Source: Prinia subflava
Lineage: Eukaryota; Chordata; Aves; Passeriformes; Cisticolidae
Direction of reading: 5' to 3'
Assembly: GCF_021018805.1 (NCBI RefSeq)
Contig: NC_086247.1
Location: 2,991,501 to 3,055,500, forward strand
Length of the DNA stretch: 64,000 nucleotides
The first letter of the stretch is position 1; every line of letters begins with the position of its first letter. Both the position numbers and the translations under genes were made by a program. The notes below the pieces were generated by a model. That model saw only the letters and a program-made list of their open reading frames with translations. It was not told the origin of the DNA and did not search any database. Shown here in pieces: positions 45,501 through 55,145 of the stretch.

Positions 45501-46753
45501 GATGGGTCTTGCTTAGCCTTGGGCACTGAGAATTTATTTTTGTGCAAGAGAAGGTGTCCTGATGGTGATGATTTTATAAGTTATTTTGATAAATGTGAGA
45601 AACAAAGGATGATCATTTTAAGAAATGAAAAGTAGCTTAAGCTTGGTGGAGCAAGAAGATGAGAGAGTTATGCACAGGCATGGAGAGAGACAGAAAAGGA
45701 GCCACAGAGCTGCAAGGAGCCGGCAGATATTCAGGGAAGAATGCAGATGACAAAGTGAACGTAACTATTCATTGCCTTTTTGTTGAGCAGAGTTCACACA
45801 TCCTCAGACAACCCAAACAGAGACTGGCACAATGAGACACCACTGAGGGGAAAACAAAAAGAACAAGCATGAATGGCACAGCACAGACCTTACACTCAGT
45901 CAGCTTACACCACATTTCAGCTGGCAAGTGAACAATCTGACGTTCTCTAGCTCATTCCCAAAGCAAGAGAGGAAGCAACATAAATCTTCAGCACTACCCG
46001 CAAAGACACCGAAAGCAAGGCTGTAAGAAACCCTGCCAACGAGCCCTCCTTTCAGCCACAAGGCAGCAAAAGCTCTCTTAGAAAAAGCTCTGATCAAATG
46101 TCTGCCTGGCCCCATCTCTGGGCACACCCAGCCATGAAATCCGTGCTTCACCTCTGTGAAATCTTCCGTGCACCTTCACCCTCTACAGGAGACTTCCTTT
46201 TTTTTTCCCTTTAGTGCTTGCTAAAATTTAACTGTGAGGGTATGTCAGCTCAGTTACTGGAGTTCAGGCATTTAGCACCATTTGGGAGATCCTGAGGTGT
46301 CCAAATGTCCACATGGGCAGACAGATAGGACAGAGAAGACTCACACCCTTCTGAAATGGAGTGAGGCCAGACAAAACACCGTAGGAAGTGTCAGATTGTG
46401 TGAGTGCTGATAAATGCCATACAATTCACTGAACTGGAACTCTAATGTTTAATATAAATCTCCTTTATAGAATTTGATAATCCCCCTGATGCTTTATTGG
46501 AGAAATCTCCCCAGTCGTAGAATCTGAGCCAAGGAATTTGAACTGTTTTTCAGCTGTCCTTTGAACAGAATAGAAACAGAAACTAAGGGAACATGAAAAC
46601 CTCTATGCATGGCATCTAAACAGCTTAGTATCAGAGCAGAAAGGGAGTTTTCCCTACCAGTTGTGGCCAAAACTGAAATGTTTTTTCACGTGTCTAACAG
46701 AATAGAGAGCACTTCATGCTCCTTGAAATATTTCTTCATAGTTCTTGTCTTTT
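45501..46753. other. unique non-coding DNA
   Basis: Nothing recognised. The longest frame is 83 codons. Confidence 0.4.
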
Positions 46754-47150
46754 CATGGAATCACAGAATCACAGAATGATTTGGGTTGGAAAGGACGTTA
46801 AAGATCATCTTGTTCCAACCCTCTGCCATGGGCACTGTCCCAGGTTGCTCCAAGCTTGTCCAACCTGGCTTTGAACACTTCCAGGGATGGGGCAGCCACA
46901 ACTTCTCTGGGTACCCTGTGCCAGGGCCTCACCACCCTCACAGGGAAGAATTTCCTCCTAGTAGCTAATGTGAACCTACTCTGAGTTTAAAGCCATTTCC
47001 TCTTGTCCTGTCACTCCATACACTTGTGAAAAGTCCCTCTCCAGATTTCTTGTCAGCTCCCTTCAGGTACTGGAAGGCTGCAGTTAGGTCACCCCCTTCT
47101 TTCTTCTAGGAGGAATAGTCACAATTTTCACTGCCTTTCCTTATAGGAGA
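46754..47150 (-). mobile_element. CR1, 3' part, split by nested LTR
   Basis: Complement of CR1 from the terminal repeat (TGGAATCACAGAATCACAG) through CCACTTCCTC-type ORF2 tail blocks to TTTCCTTATAGGAGA at 47150. The missing continuation (GAGATGCTCCACCCCTCC) resumes at 47796. The GAGA at 47147-47150 is the left target duplication. Confidence 0.95.
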
Positions 47151-47795
47151 TGTTATAAATGCCAAGCCAATTCCAATTAATAAAATAAAATTTTATTAAT
47201 TAAAGAATTACAGAACAAAAATTTGGGCAAGCCAGCAATCAGAAGTTCAGTGTCGATGCCCGCTATTGGCACTGGGTGAACCTCAGCTACGGCCTCTATC
47301 ACACCTTAAATACCTCTGTTCACTAATTGGCCCTTTGGGGGTCCCCTTTTTATACAGTTTATTTTGCAGAATATTTCCCCACAGTTGTCTTTGGGTTGGT
47401 TTCTTCATATTCATTTCTGCCACCCGGTCTGCTGAATGGGGTTTCCCCGCGGAAAGATGAATGTTAATTTCTTTCCTCCAGTGTACGAAGGGGAGGTGAA
47501 ATCCTGAATGGAAGGCGTTCTCCCGATTGTATCTCCAGTGATGGCTGGGCACTTCACAGTTCCACCACCCTGGAGGACTGATTCCAATCTTGATTTGCCC
47601 TTTATTCTGGTCTCAATAGTGGGCTTCCTGATTTCCCAGCAGGGGCATTGTCTTTCCTGGATTCGTAGCCTTTGGATGTTGCCTGTCCTAAAATTATTCG
47701 GTTTCATGCCCGACCTGCTTGTGCATTTCATTTTACAAAACATATTTACATTTTATATACACTAAAACACGAATTATTTAACAGTGTTTATTACA
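47151..47795 (-). mobile_element. 645-bp solo LTR inserted in CR1, 4-bp duplication
   Basis: The plus strand starts TGTTATAAATGCC and ends GTGTTTATTACA, giving inverted termini (TGTTATAAA versus TGTAATAAA). GAGA flanks both sides (47147-47150 and 47796-47799). Removing the LTR and one GAGA restores a continuous CR1 (TATAGGAGAGATGCTCC). On the minus strand a TATA box TATAAAAAGG lies at 47345-47354 and AATAAA at 47192-47197, about 150 bp downstream, as expected for U3-R-U5. Four-base duplications are typical of class I (gamma-like) ERVs. A 110-codon sense frame lies in U3 (47411-47743) with no recognised product. Confidence 0.9.
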
Positions 47796-47910
47796 GAGAG
47801 ATGCTCCACCCCTCCAATCATCCTGGTGGCCTCCTCTGCTCCAACAGACTGATCTTCTTGCTGTTCTGGGGACCCCAGAGGTGGATGCAGAACTCTGGAT
47901 GGGGTCTTTA
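47796..47910 (-). mobile_element. CR1, remaining 5' part beyond nested LTR
   Basis: GATGCTCCACCCCTCCAATC, TCCTGGTGGCCTCCTCTGC, CTGTTCTGGGGACCCCAGAG and ACTCTGGATGGGGTC continue the CR1 of 46754-47150, with ORF2 sequence on the minus strand. Confidence 0.92.
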
Positions 47911-48007
47911 GGTTTAACTGTGTGGCTCCAAACCTCTTGTGAAGCAGTGATAGTCTAGATCCTCTGCTGCAGAGTGACTGTCTAGCATACATTTCTCATC
48001 TGTATCT

Positions 48008-48032
48008 AAAAAAAAAAACAAAAACAAAAACA

Positions 48033-48074
<42 letters not shown>

Positions 48075-48091
48075 AAAACAAAAAAAAAAAA

Positions 48092-48131
<40 letters not shown>

Positions 48132-48162
48132 AAAAAAAAACCACAAAAAACCCCAAAAACCA
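48008..48162. repeat. A-rich (AAAAAC)n tract
   Basis: About 155 bp: A runs with C every five or six bases (AAAAAC then AAAAC units), a long pure-A middle, and a CCACAAAAAACCCC end. It lies 100 bp beyond the 5' end of the CR1. The minus-strand Phe-rich frame is an artefact. Confidence 0.95.
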
Positions 48163-49849
48163 AACATTCAACCCTTTAGATTAAAATATGCATTTGTCCT
48201 AACTGAATTGCAGTGTAATAGTTTCTTCAGTCCACTTTGTCAAGATAATTCTGTGGAGTTTGTGCTAATCTTGTCTTCCACCCTGCTCTCCTGGTAGCCC
48301 CACCCATCACAGCGACACCAACAAATCAGATAAGAATATCTTTTACTCTCTGTTCTGACTCACTGCGCTCTGAAGACTGATAAGTTCCTGCCAGTTCAGT
48401 AGGGGATTCCTGTCACAGTGATCTGATAATCACACTGTGAACACGGTATTTCTACCAGTTATGCATCTACATCACAGTCATTCAGTTTAGATCCTGTTCA
48501 TGATAAAAATACCAGAAGTGTCAAACACTTTCTAAATCTAATACAGAGGATGTCTATTGCTTTTTTATATCTGTGAGGCTTTTACACTCTCACAGTATGA
48601 TTTTAGAGGGCTTGGCGAATTTTGTATTGACAAATCTATTTTGGTTTTAACTCATCCTTTTGTTATCTTCCAAGTGTTTACAGATAGTTTGATAATTTGT
48701 TATTGTGTTGTGCCAGGAACTGAAGTTAAGCTGACTGGTTTAGAGTTTCTTTTCTCTCTGAGTTTTAAAGATAAATATTAAGATTTCATTCTGCCAGTTG
48801 TCAAGGAATTCATTTGCATTTCATAAGTTCTCAGAAATGTCCATGAAGAAATCTGCAGTTACCTCAGTTTTCAGCCTAAGTACCCTATCATGAAATTCAT
48901 GAGACCCAAAAGAATTGAAAACTATTTGTTCTGACTGTGAAATCTTCTGCCTTTTTTCATTGCTTGCTCTCAAATTTCATTTGCAAAGATACTTATGGTG
49001 TGGGGTTAAGGTTTTTTCTTTCTTCAATCAACATGCATGGTCTAGATTCTTTTAAATTCTGTTCATTTTCAGAACCAATAAAATGCCCTTTTTCAATTTT
49101 GACTTGACCTTGTATTTCACAATACGAATTATAGCCTATTCATGATTTTCAGAGTATTGTTCTTACTTATTTTCTGATGTTAATGTTCTTACCAGGAACT
49201 CAGAAAAGTTTCTGATGAGTGCATTTAAGAAATGGTTGGCTGTGCAGGGTTTGGCAGCTGTGTTGTTCATAGAAGTCTTCAGCATTTTTTTAACACTTTC
49301 CCATTCTCCAGAAATTACTTACAGAATTCCCTCTTTTGAACCTCCTAATCCCTTACATATTAGATTTTTTTTAATCTGGGGAAATTATCAGAAGTATCTC
49401 AAATGTTTCAATGTTTATAGGCCTATTATTTCTCATTTAATCACTTTTTTTTTATTCATTAGAGATTTCTCCGAGCCGCAGAACACAGTTTGAGTTGCAG
49501 CCAGTTTCTAGTTGCTCACAGTAAATAGTTTTGAAAAGCAACATTTAAGAAGTCATTAAAAAAATCAGATTTTTAGTGCTTTGCTTCTCAAGGTAAATTG
49601 TAGAACTTCCACCATCTCGTGTAAAAGGAACATTTACAGACTTTGGTGTGTTATGTATACATCCTTTCCTGATATCCACCTTACATTTTTAATAGGAATA
49701 ATTTCATTATATGCCACCATTCTGCATTGTCTTATTTCTACCCTCCACATTTGCAGTCTACACATATTTGCAAGCAGTTCCTTAGTGCAGCCCAAAAAAG
49801 TCCAGATTCATCCTTGTCTGATTTTCTAGGTAACTGGAGAGGCAGTGTG
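48163..49849. other. unique AT-rich DNA
   Basis: T-rich, no repeat family recognised. Frames up to 92 codons are rich in Phe/Ile from T richness. Nothing supports a gene. Confidence 0.4.
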
Positions 49850-50155
49850 GGTCTTAACCTTTTCCTGGTCTTGAACACTTCCAGGAATGGGACACCCACA
49901 ACTTCCCTGGGAAACCTGCTGCAGGGCCTCACCACCTTCACAGGGAAGAATTTCTTCCTAATATCTTAAATAAGCCTACCCTCATTCTGTTTAAAACAAC
50001 AACTCTTCATCCTACACTACTCTTCCTGATGAAGAATCCCTCTCAATTTTTCTTGGAGCCCCTTTAGGCACTGGAAGGGGCCCTGAGGTCTCCCTGGAGC
50101 CTTCTCTTCTCCAGGCTGAACAACTCCAACTCTCTCAGTGTTTCCTTACAGTAGT
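49850..50155 (-). mobile_element. CR1 internal fragment (3' end missing)
   Basis: Begins inside the 3' UTR complement (CTTGAACACTTCCAGGAATGG), then CAGGGCCTCACCACCTTCAC, AGAATTTCTTCCTAATATC, TTAGGCACTGGAAGGGGCCC and CTTCTCTTCTCCAGGCTGAA, and ends CTCTCAGTGTTTCC. The terminal repeat and about 100 bp of the 3' end are missing, unusual for CR1, so a later deletion is likely. Confidence 0.93.
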
Positions 50156-50234
50156 GGTTGAACCATCTGAATTCTTATCCCAAAAGACCCCACAAACATC
50201 CAAAGAACTCTCTGCACAAGGGAGACGTAAATCA

Positions 50235-50308
50235 TTATCTGTAAAACTGAGATAAGGCACAAAATAGATCAAGTGAATTGGCCAAAGTCACATCCAGGCA
50301 AGAAGTGG
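50235..50308 (-). repeat. MIR-like SINE remnant
   Basis: ATCTGTAAAACTGAGATAAGGCACAAAATAG followed by AAGTGAATTGGCCAAAGTCACATCC and GAAGTGGAACCAG follows the complement of the MIR core order (AAACTGAGGCA..., GTGACTTGCCCAAGGTCACAC..., AGTGGCAGAGCC). It is cut by the CR1 tail at 50311. MIRs are over 200 million years old and heavily decayed in birds. Confidence 0.5.
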
Positions 50309-50310
50309 AA

Positions 50311-50401
50311 CCAGTGAAAGGTGTCCTGGCCCGTGGCAGGGGGGCTGGAACAAGATAATGTTTAATGTCCTTTCCAACCCAAACCACTCTGTGATTCTGT
50401 T
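50311..50401 (+). mobile_element. CR1 3' tail
   Basis: CCAGTGAAAGGTGTCCTGGC, CCCGTGGCAGGGGGGCTGGA, and CCAACCCAAACCACTCTGTG, then GATTCTG. These are the last 90 bp of CR1. Confidence 0.92.
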
Positions 50402-51030
50402 TCCAGGGATGCAGGCATGGATTTCATCTCAAGTCTTGCAGAAGGAATGTACCTGATATAACATTTCCCCACTTCTAGTATTTCTACAAGTTCATATCCC
50501 TGTAGTTAGGGTAGCACAACAGAAGAAATAATGTAAATTTTGTTCCCCTTCTACATTTTGGGAGCTAACTGGATTTCAGGTAGAACTTCTGTGGCTAAAC
50601 CACAGACAGCAAACCTGTTCGAAATCGTGCTGATGACCAGGCTGAAATTTGCTTATAACAGATTCAATGATATTGTACAAAATAGATCTGTAATCTTCCA
50701 CTGCCATGGATAGAGGGTGTGTGATTAGCTGCTAAAATTAATTACAATCTTGCAAATGGAAGCCAGGCATGTAAATGTACAAATATCCAGCCTTGTCTGT
50801 ATCATTAATAAGATCCTTAATCCCTTCATCTGAAATGTGGAGCACATGTGAGTTGTAGTGTGAACAGCAGGTTATTAAATCAAGAGAGTTTGGTAGGGAA
50901 GATAAGTATAGGAATATAGATTTGCCCATACAGGTAGAAATTCCTATATTGACAAACCTTTAATTCTTAATTGAAATCTTTCAAACCAGTTCAACTTTCC
51001 TTTTCCTTTTCTCTCATTTGATTCCTGTCC

Positions 51031-51031
<1 letters not shown>
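50402..51031. other. unique non-coding DNA
   Basis: Nothing recognised. Confidence 0.4.

Positions 51032-51083
<52 letters not shown>
51032..51083. repeat. uninterrupted A52 homopolymer
   Basis: Fifty-two consecutive A, preceded by a pyrimidine-rich segment (CCTTTTCCTTTTCTCTC). No retroposon body precedes it and no target duplication was found. Its length is uncertain by nature. Confidence 0.97.
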
Positions 51084-51084
<1 letters not shown>

Positions 51085-53623
51085 CCATCAAATTTCAAAA
51101 GATCAAAAATAAAGAAAAGTATTTTTCCTTTCCATATTTACAGCCTTTTGGAGGTAAGGTAGAAAAAGTATCTGGCAAATCAAAGTGCAAATGAGGAGCT
51201 GTATGCATTTGCTAGGAGCACACACAGAGATTGACTACAGAACGACTTTAAACAAAAGCACTCGGGATAGGATGAAGAGCAGAAAGTAATTATAATGCCA
51301 AAGGATAAATTTCAAAGATGCTTCTGGGAATTTGTTGCTGAATTTCTATTAGAGTTAAACACTGTCCTGGTGCAAACCCTGTCTGAGGATCACTGAGTTT
51401 AATAAGGTAGAACCAGTGGGCTATACAGGAAATGAGAGAAGGGCAATATCTTCTCATAAAACATAAGAAAAGGAGTCCTTTGAAGGTACAAGTGTGCATG
51501 AAGAACAGGGATGTGTGGGAATAGCTTCTCAGGTGAGAATAATTGTGTATTACATTTGTGGCAGTTCTGTGCGTGAAGTAAAACAGTAAAGAACGCAACA
51601 AAAACATTTTAACATTTCTAAAAAACACAGATGCAAGAGTAATATCCCCAGCTGGTATAAATCAGCATATATCCATTTAAGATAGATTGATAACTATTGG
51701 TAAGAATATCTGCCTTGCCTTAACAAAACAGTTAGTTTTCATATTTACTCTGATCATCCTTTTCAGGAGGCAAAGATTCTGCTTACCATGGGGTGCACTG
51801 TTCCAAGAAATCCACAGGGTTTACAAATTTCGCACATGGTGACATGTTTTATAACCAGTTTGGGGCAAAGAAAAATCTCTATTAACTTTATTATCGATTT
51901 CTTTGTAAAATGCAGCAGAAAAACTCCGAAGGCACCCAGAAAAACAAGAGCAGCATAAAATTACAGTGATGTAGACATATATCCAAGACTATACAAAATG
52001 TTTGTTACGGTTTAGAGTGACAAACAAAAGCAGGAATTAGTGAATGTATTTTGGCCACCCCCCTTAATAATTCTGCAGATACTGAAATAATTGACACTAT
52101 CGTGGAATTTTCCCTGATTTCTAGACCCAGTGATTTTCCAGGCACATTGAAGCACTGAATATAATTTTCAAAGGCCCTCTCCACTTTTGTGTAGCTATTG
52201 TAAGCCCATTAAATGGATCAGTGCTTTGGATGAAGTGGGAAAACTTCCATTGACTTCAGCAGGGTCAAAATTTCATTTTCAGCATTCATCTTCCTTTCTC
52301 TTAGAGGAATGCTATTTTTAAAGCCTCCCTGCCATGCTTTGTGCCTATTTATAAAGGGAAGATGTCAAAGTGTACCTCTCCACTCCTTTCAGACCTAGAG
52401 CCAGGGGTTATTTTGCCTGGCAAAGGTCTTCCCAGTCAGGACACTCAAGGCAATGGTTTCATTAGTGAGGGTGAACCAGCAATCAAGAGGTCAGCACCCA
52501 GTGGGTTTTGAAAACTCTCAATCCTCCAAAGCAGAACATATCCCAGTAGGATTAAGAGGGAACTCTGCCTTCAACTCCTCTGTATGTTTTAGAGCTCCTT
52601 TGTATGGCACAACTTTATTTTAAGAGGCTGGGGAATGAGAGTAGGTAGCAGCAGGTCTCCAGCTGGTTTTTCCAAGGTTTCGGGCCCATTCTGATGATCC
52701 CTGGATAAAAAAGAGGATGTGGGTGGGCATGGTTAGAATTGCCCCACACGTATCAATAGCCAATTAGGGAACATAATTCAGTTTGATCTGCTACATACAG
52801 GGAAAGAGTAAATGGCTTTATATGAATAAATCAGTTAAAGAGAATTATTTCTCCCTCTTAAGAAATTATAAATGGTTCTATCAAGTACCATTATCGGCTC
52901 TAGCGGAAATAAAATCTGACATTTGTGTCTAGAGCCTATTACATTAAAGCATGATTTTTTACAATTACATTCTCCAAACTTTTAGTTCACTAATGGCAGG
53001 AAAGGAGGTGTAAGGGCAACAGTTGGCAAAGAGAGGAGGCTCATTCTCATGCATGTAAAAACTAAAGAAATACTTAGGAAAATTCAGGAAATAGGAAAGG
53101 TCACATTTGAGTCTTCAGGACTCTGGATGTAGACAACATTTTTAGAGTAAAATATCACTTTCCTGTAGTTAATCACAGTATCTGATGACATTTGTAAAGA
53201 AGAGAAGAAAACTTTTGGAAACTATTGGGTTTACATGTCATAAGAACTGAAAGGTCTTTATTGTAGGTTATCATAATTAGGGCATTTTTAGATGTTTTTT
53301 ACACTTTCAAGTGACCGACATGAAACTGGCCAAGGTTCCCAAAAGGGTCCTGTACCAAATGAGTGATCACTCTGACTCAGTCTGATGGGTCTGGTGGTTT
53401 TCATTAGTGTCGATTTACCCCAAAATCAGGGTTATTGACTGTTGTATTTCTACACATAAGACAGAATTGGTTTTAAAATTCAACCCTCTTATTACATATG
53501 AATCAATCTAATCTACCTTTGGAATGAGTGCAAGAGATGATGAAAACAATTCAATCCTACACCAGGTTGTAAAGACATTAGTGAAACAAGCACTGTAAAT
53601 CCTCACCCTTCACTGGCTCAGAA
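51084..53623. other. 2.5-kb repeat-poor region
   Basis: No CR1, LTR or microsatellite. The longest frame is 112 codons (minus, 51290-51628) without motifs. 52740-52990 is AT-rich with low CpG and looks like the kind of sequence often conserved in vertebrate gene deserts. A possible ancient repeat core, AAACTTCCATTGACTTCAGC, lies at 52242-52261. Confidence 0.42.
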
Positions 53624-53690
53624 TGACAGAAATTATTGAGGTTGGAGGGGATCTTTGGAAATCTCATGTCCTGCAAGACAAAGAAACAAC
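53624..53690 (-). mobile_element. CR1 3' tail, short
   Basis: AATGACAGAAATTATTGAGG, GTTGGAGGGGATCTTTGG and AAATCTCATGTCCTGCAAG match the first bases of the complement of a CR1 3' end. Confidence 0.6.
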
Positions 53691-54048
53691 CTTGCCAGGA
53701 GTGACTGGAAAGAACAGTGAGTTTCTGCTATGTCTTGACCTGCAGTCTCTGCTGGCTGGGCTCTCCTGAGGAGTGTCTGGGGACAGTGGTCAGGGACTCC
53801 ATGGACATGGATGAGCTCCAGATTTGCTGCTGTCATCTGTGACCTTCAATGCCCCTGGCAGCTCCTCTGATGACAGAGACAAGGAGGGTTCTTTTTAAGT
53901 GTGTTCAAATTATCTCCCTCCTTCCTGGCTCATGGATGCACTTTCAAAATATATTAAAACTTTGGTCTATGTTTTCCAGTTTTTTTTACTTCTCAGAATT
54001 TTCAATAATTTTTTTTTCCTATATTCACTGAAAATACGGACCTTGTTA
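53691..54048. other. unique non-coding DNA
   Basis: Nothing recognised. Confidence 0.4.
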
Positions 54049-54369
54049 TCACAGAATCACAGCTAGGACTGGAAAGGACCTCTGGAGATGATGCAGCCCA
54101 TTCTTCCTGTTAAAGCAGGGTGACATAGACCAGTTACACAGGAACACATCCAGGTGTGTTTGGAATGTCTCCAGAGAGGGAGACTCCACACCCTCCCTGG
54201 GCAGCTATTCTAGGGCTGTGCCACCCTCCATGGAGAGAAGTCATTACTCATGTTGAGGTGGAACTTGTTGTGTTTTAATTTATGGCCATTTCTCCTTATC
54301 CTGTTGTTGGACACCACTGGAAAGAGTGGTGGTACCTGCCTTGGAGATGTTTATATGGGTTGATGAGAT
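54049..54369 (-). mobile_element. CR1, 3' part, interrupted by pentanucleotide array
   Basis: ATCACAGAATCACAGCTAGG, AAGGACCTCTGGAGATGATG, AAAGCAGGGTGACATAGACC, CACACCCTCCCTGGGCAGC, CTTATCCTGTTGTTGGACACC, ending ATATGGGTTGATGAGATTTC. CR1 copies of this subfamily continue here with a pyrimidine block CTTCTCTTCTCC, exactly where the array starts. The CR1 resumes at 55061. Confidence 0.93.
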
Positions 54370-55060
54370 TTCTCTTCTCTTCTCTTCTCTTCTCTTCTCT
54401 TCTCTTCTCTTCTCTTCTCTTCTCTTCTCTTCTCTTCTCTCTCTTCTCTTCTCTTCTCTTCTCTTCTCTTCTCTTCTCTTCTCTTCTCTTCTCTTCTCTT
54501 CTCTCTCTTCTCTTCTCTTCTCTTCTCTTCTCTTCTCTTCTCTTCTCTTCTCTTCTCTTCTCTTCTCTTCTCTTCTCTTCTCTTCTCTCCTCTCCTCTCC
54601 TCTCCTCTCCTCTCCTCTCCTCTCCTCTCCTCTCCTCTCCTCTCCTCTCCTCTCCTCTCCTCTCCTCTCCTCTCCTCTCCTCTCCTCTCCTCTCCTCTCC
54701 TCTCCTCTCCTCTCCTCTCCTCTCCTCTCCTCTCTCCTCTCCTCTCCTCTCCTCTCCTCTCCTCTCCTCTCCTCTCCTCTCCTCTCCTCTCCTCTCCTCC
54801 TCCTCTCCTCTCCTCTCCTCTCCTCTCCTCTCCTCTCCTCTCCTCTCCTCTCCTCTCCTCTCCTCTCCTCTCCTCTCCTCTCCTCTCCTCTCCTCTCCTC
54901 TCCTCTCCTCTCCTCTCCTCTCTCTCCTCTCCTCTCCTCTCCTCTCCTCTCCTCTCCTCTCCTCTCCTCTCCTCTCCTCTCCTCTCCTCTCCTCTCCTCT
55001 CCTCTCCTCTCCTCTCCTCTCCTCTCCTCTCCTCTCCTCTCCTCTCCTCTCCTCTCCTCC
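54370..55060. repeat. (TTCTC)n - (TCTCC)n pentanucleotide array
   Basis: About 690 bp of five-base pyrimidine units. The first roughly 215 bp is TTCTC; from about 54586 it switches sharply to TCTCC. Slipped units appear near 54440, 54503, 54732, 54797 and 54921. The unit has no stop in several frames on either strand, giving false frames of 238 to 340 codons (Ser/Leu/Pro-rich on plus, Glu/Arg-rich on minus). It lies inside a CR1. Confidence 0.98.
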
Positions 55061-55145
55061 ACACCAATCATTCCCAGTTCCCGGTCTCTCCTCCCAACAG
55101 AGATGTTCCAGACCCTCCATCACTTTTGTGGCCTCCACTGCATGG
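55061..55145 (-). mobile_element. CR1, remaining part beyond the array
   Basis: ACCAATCATTCCCAGTTCCC, CAACAGAGATGTTCCAGACC, CCTCCATCACTTTTGTGGCC correspond to the CR1 ORF2 complement (GAGATGCTCCAG..., ATCATCTTTGTGGCC). It continues the element of 54049-54369. Confidence 0.85.
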
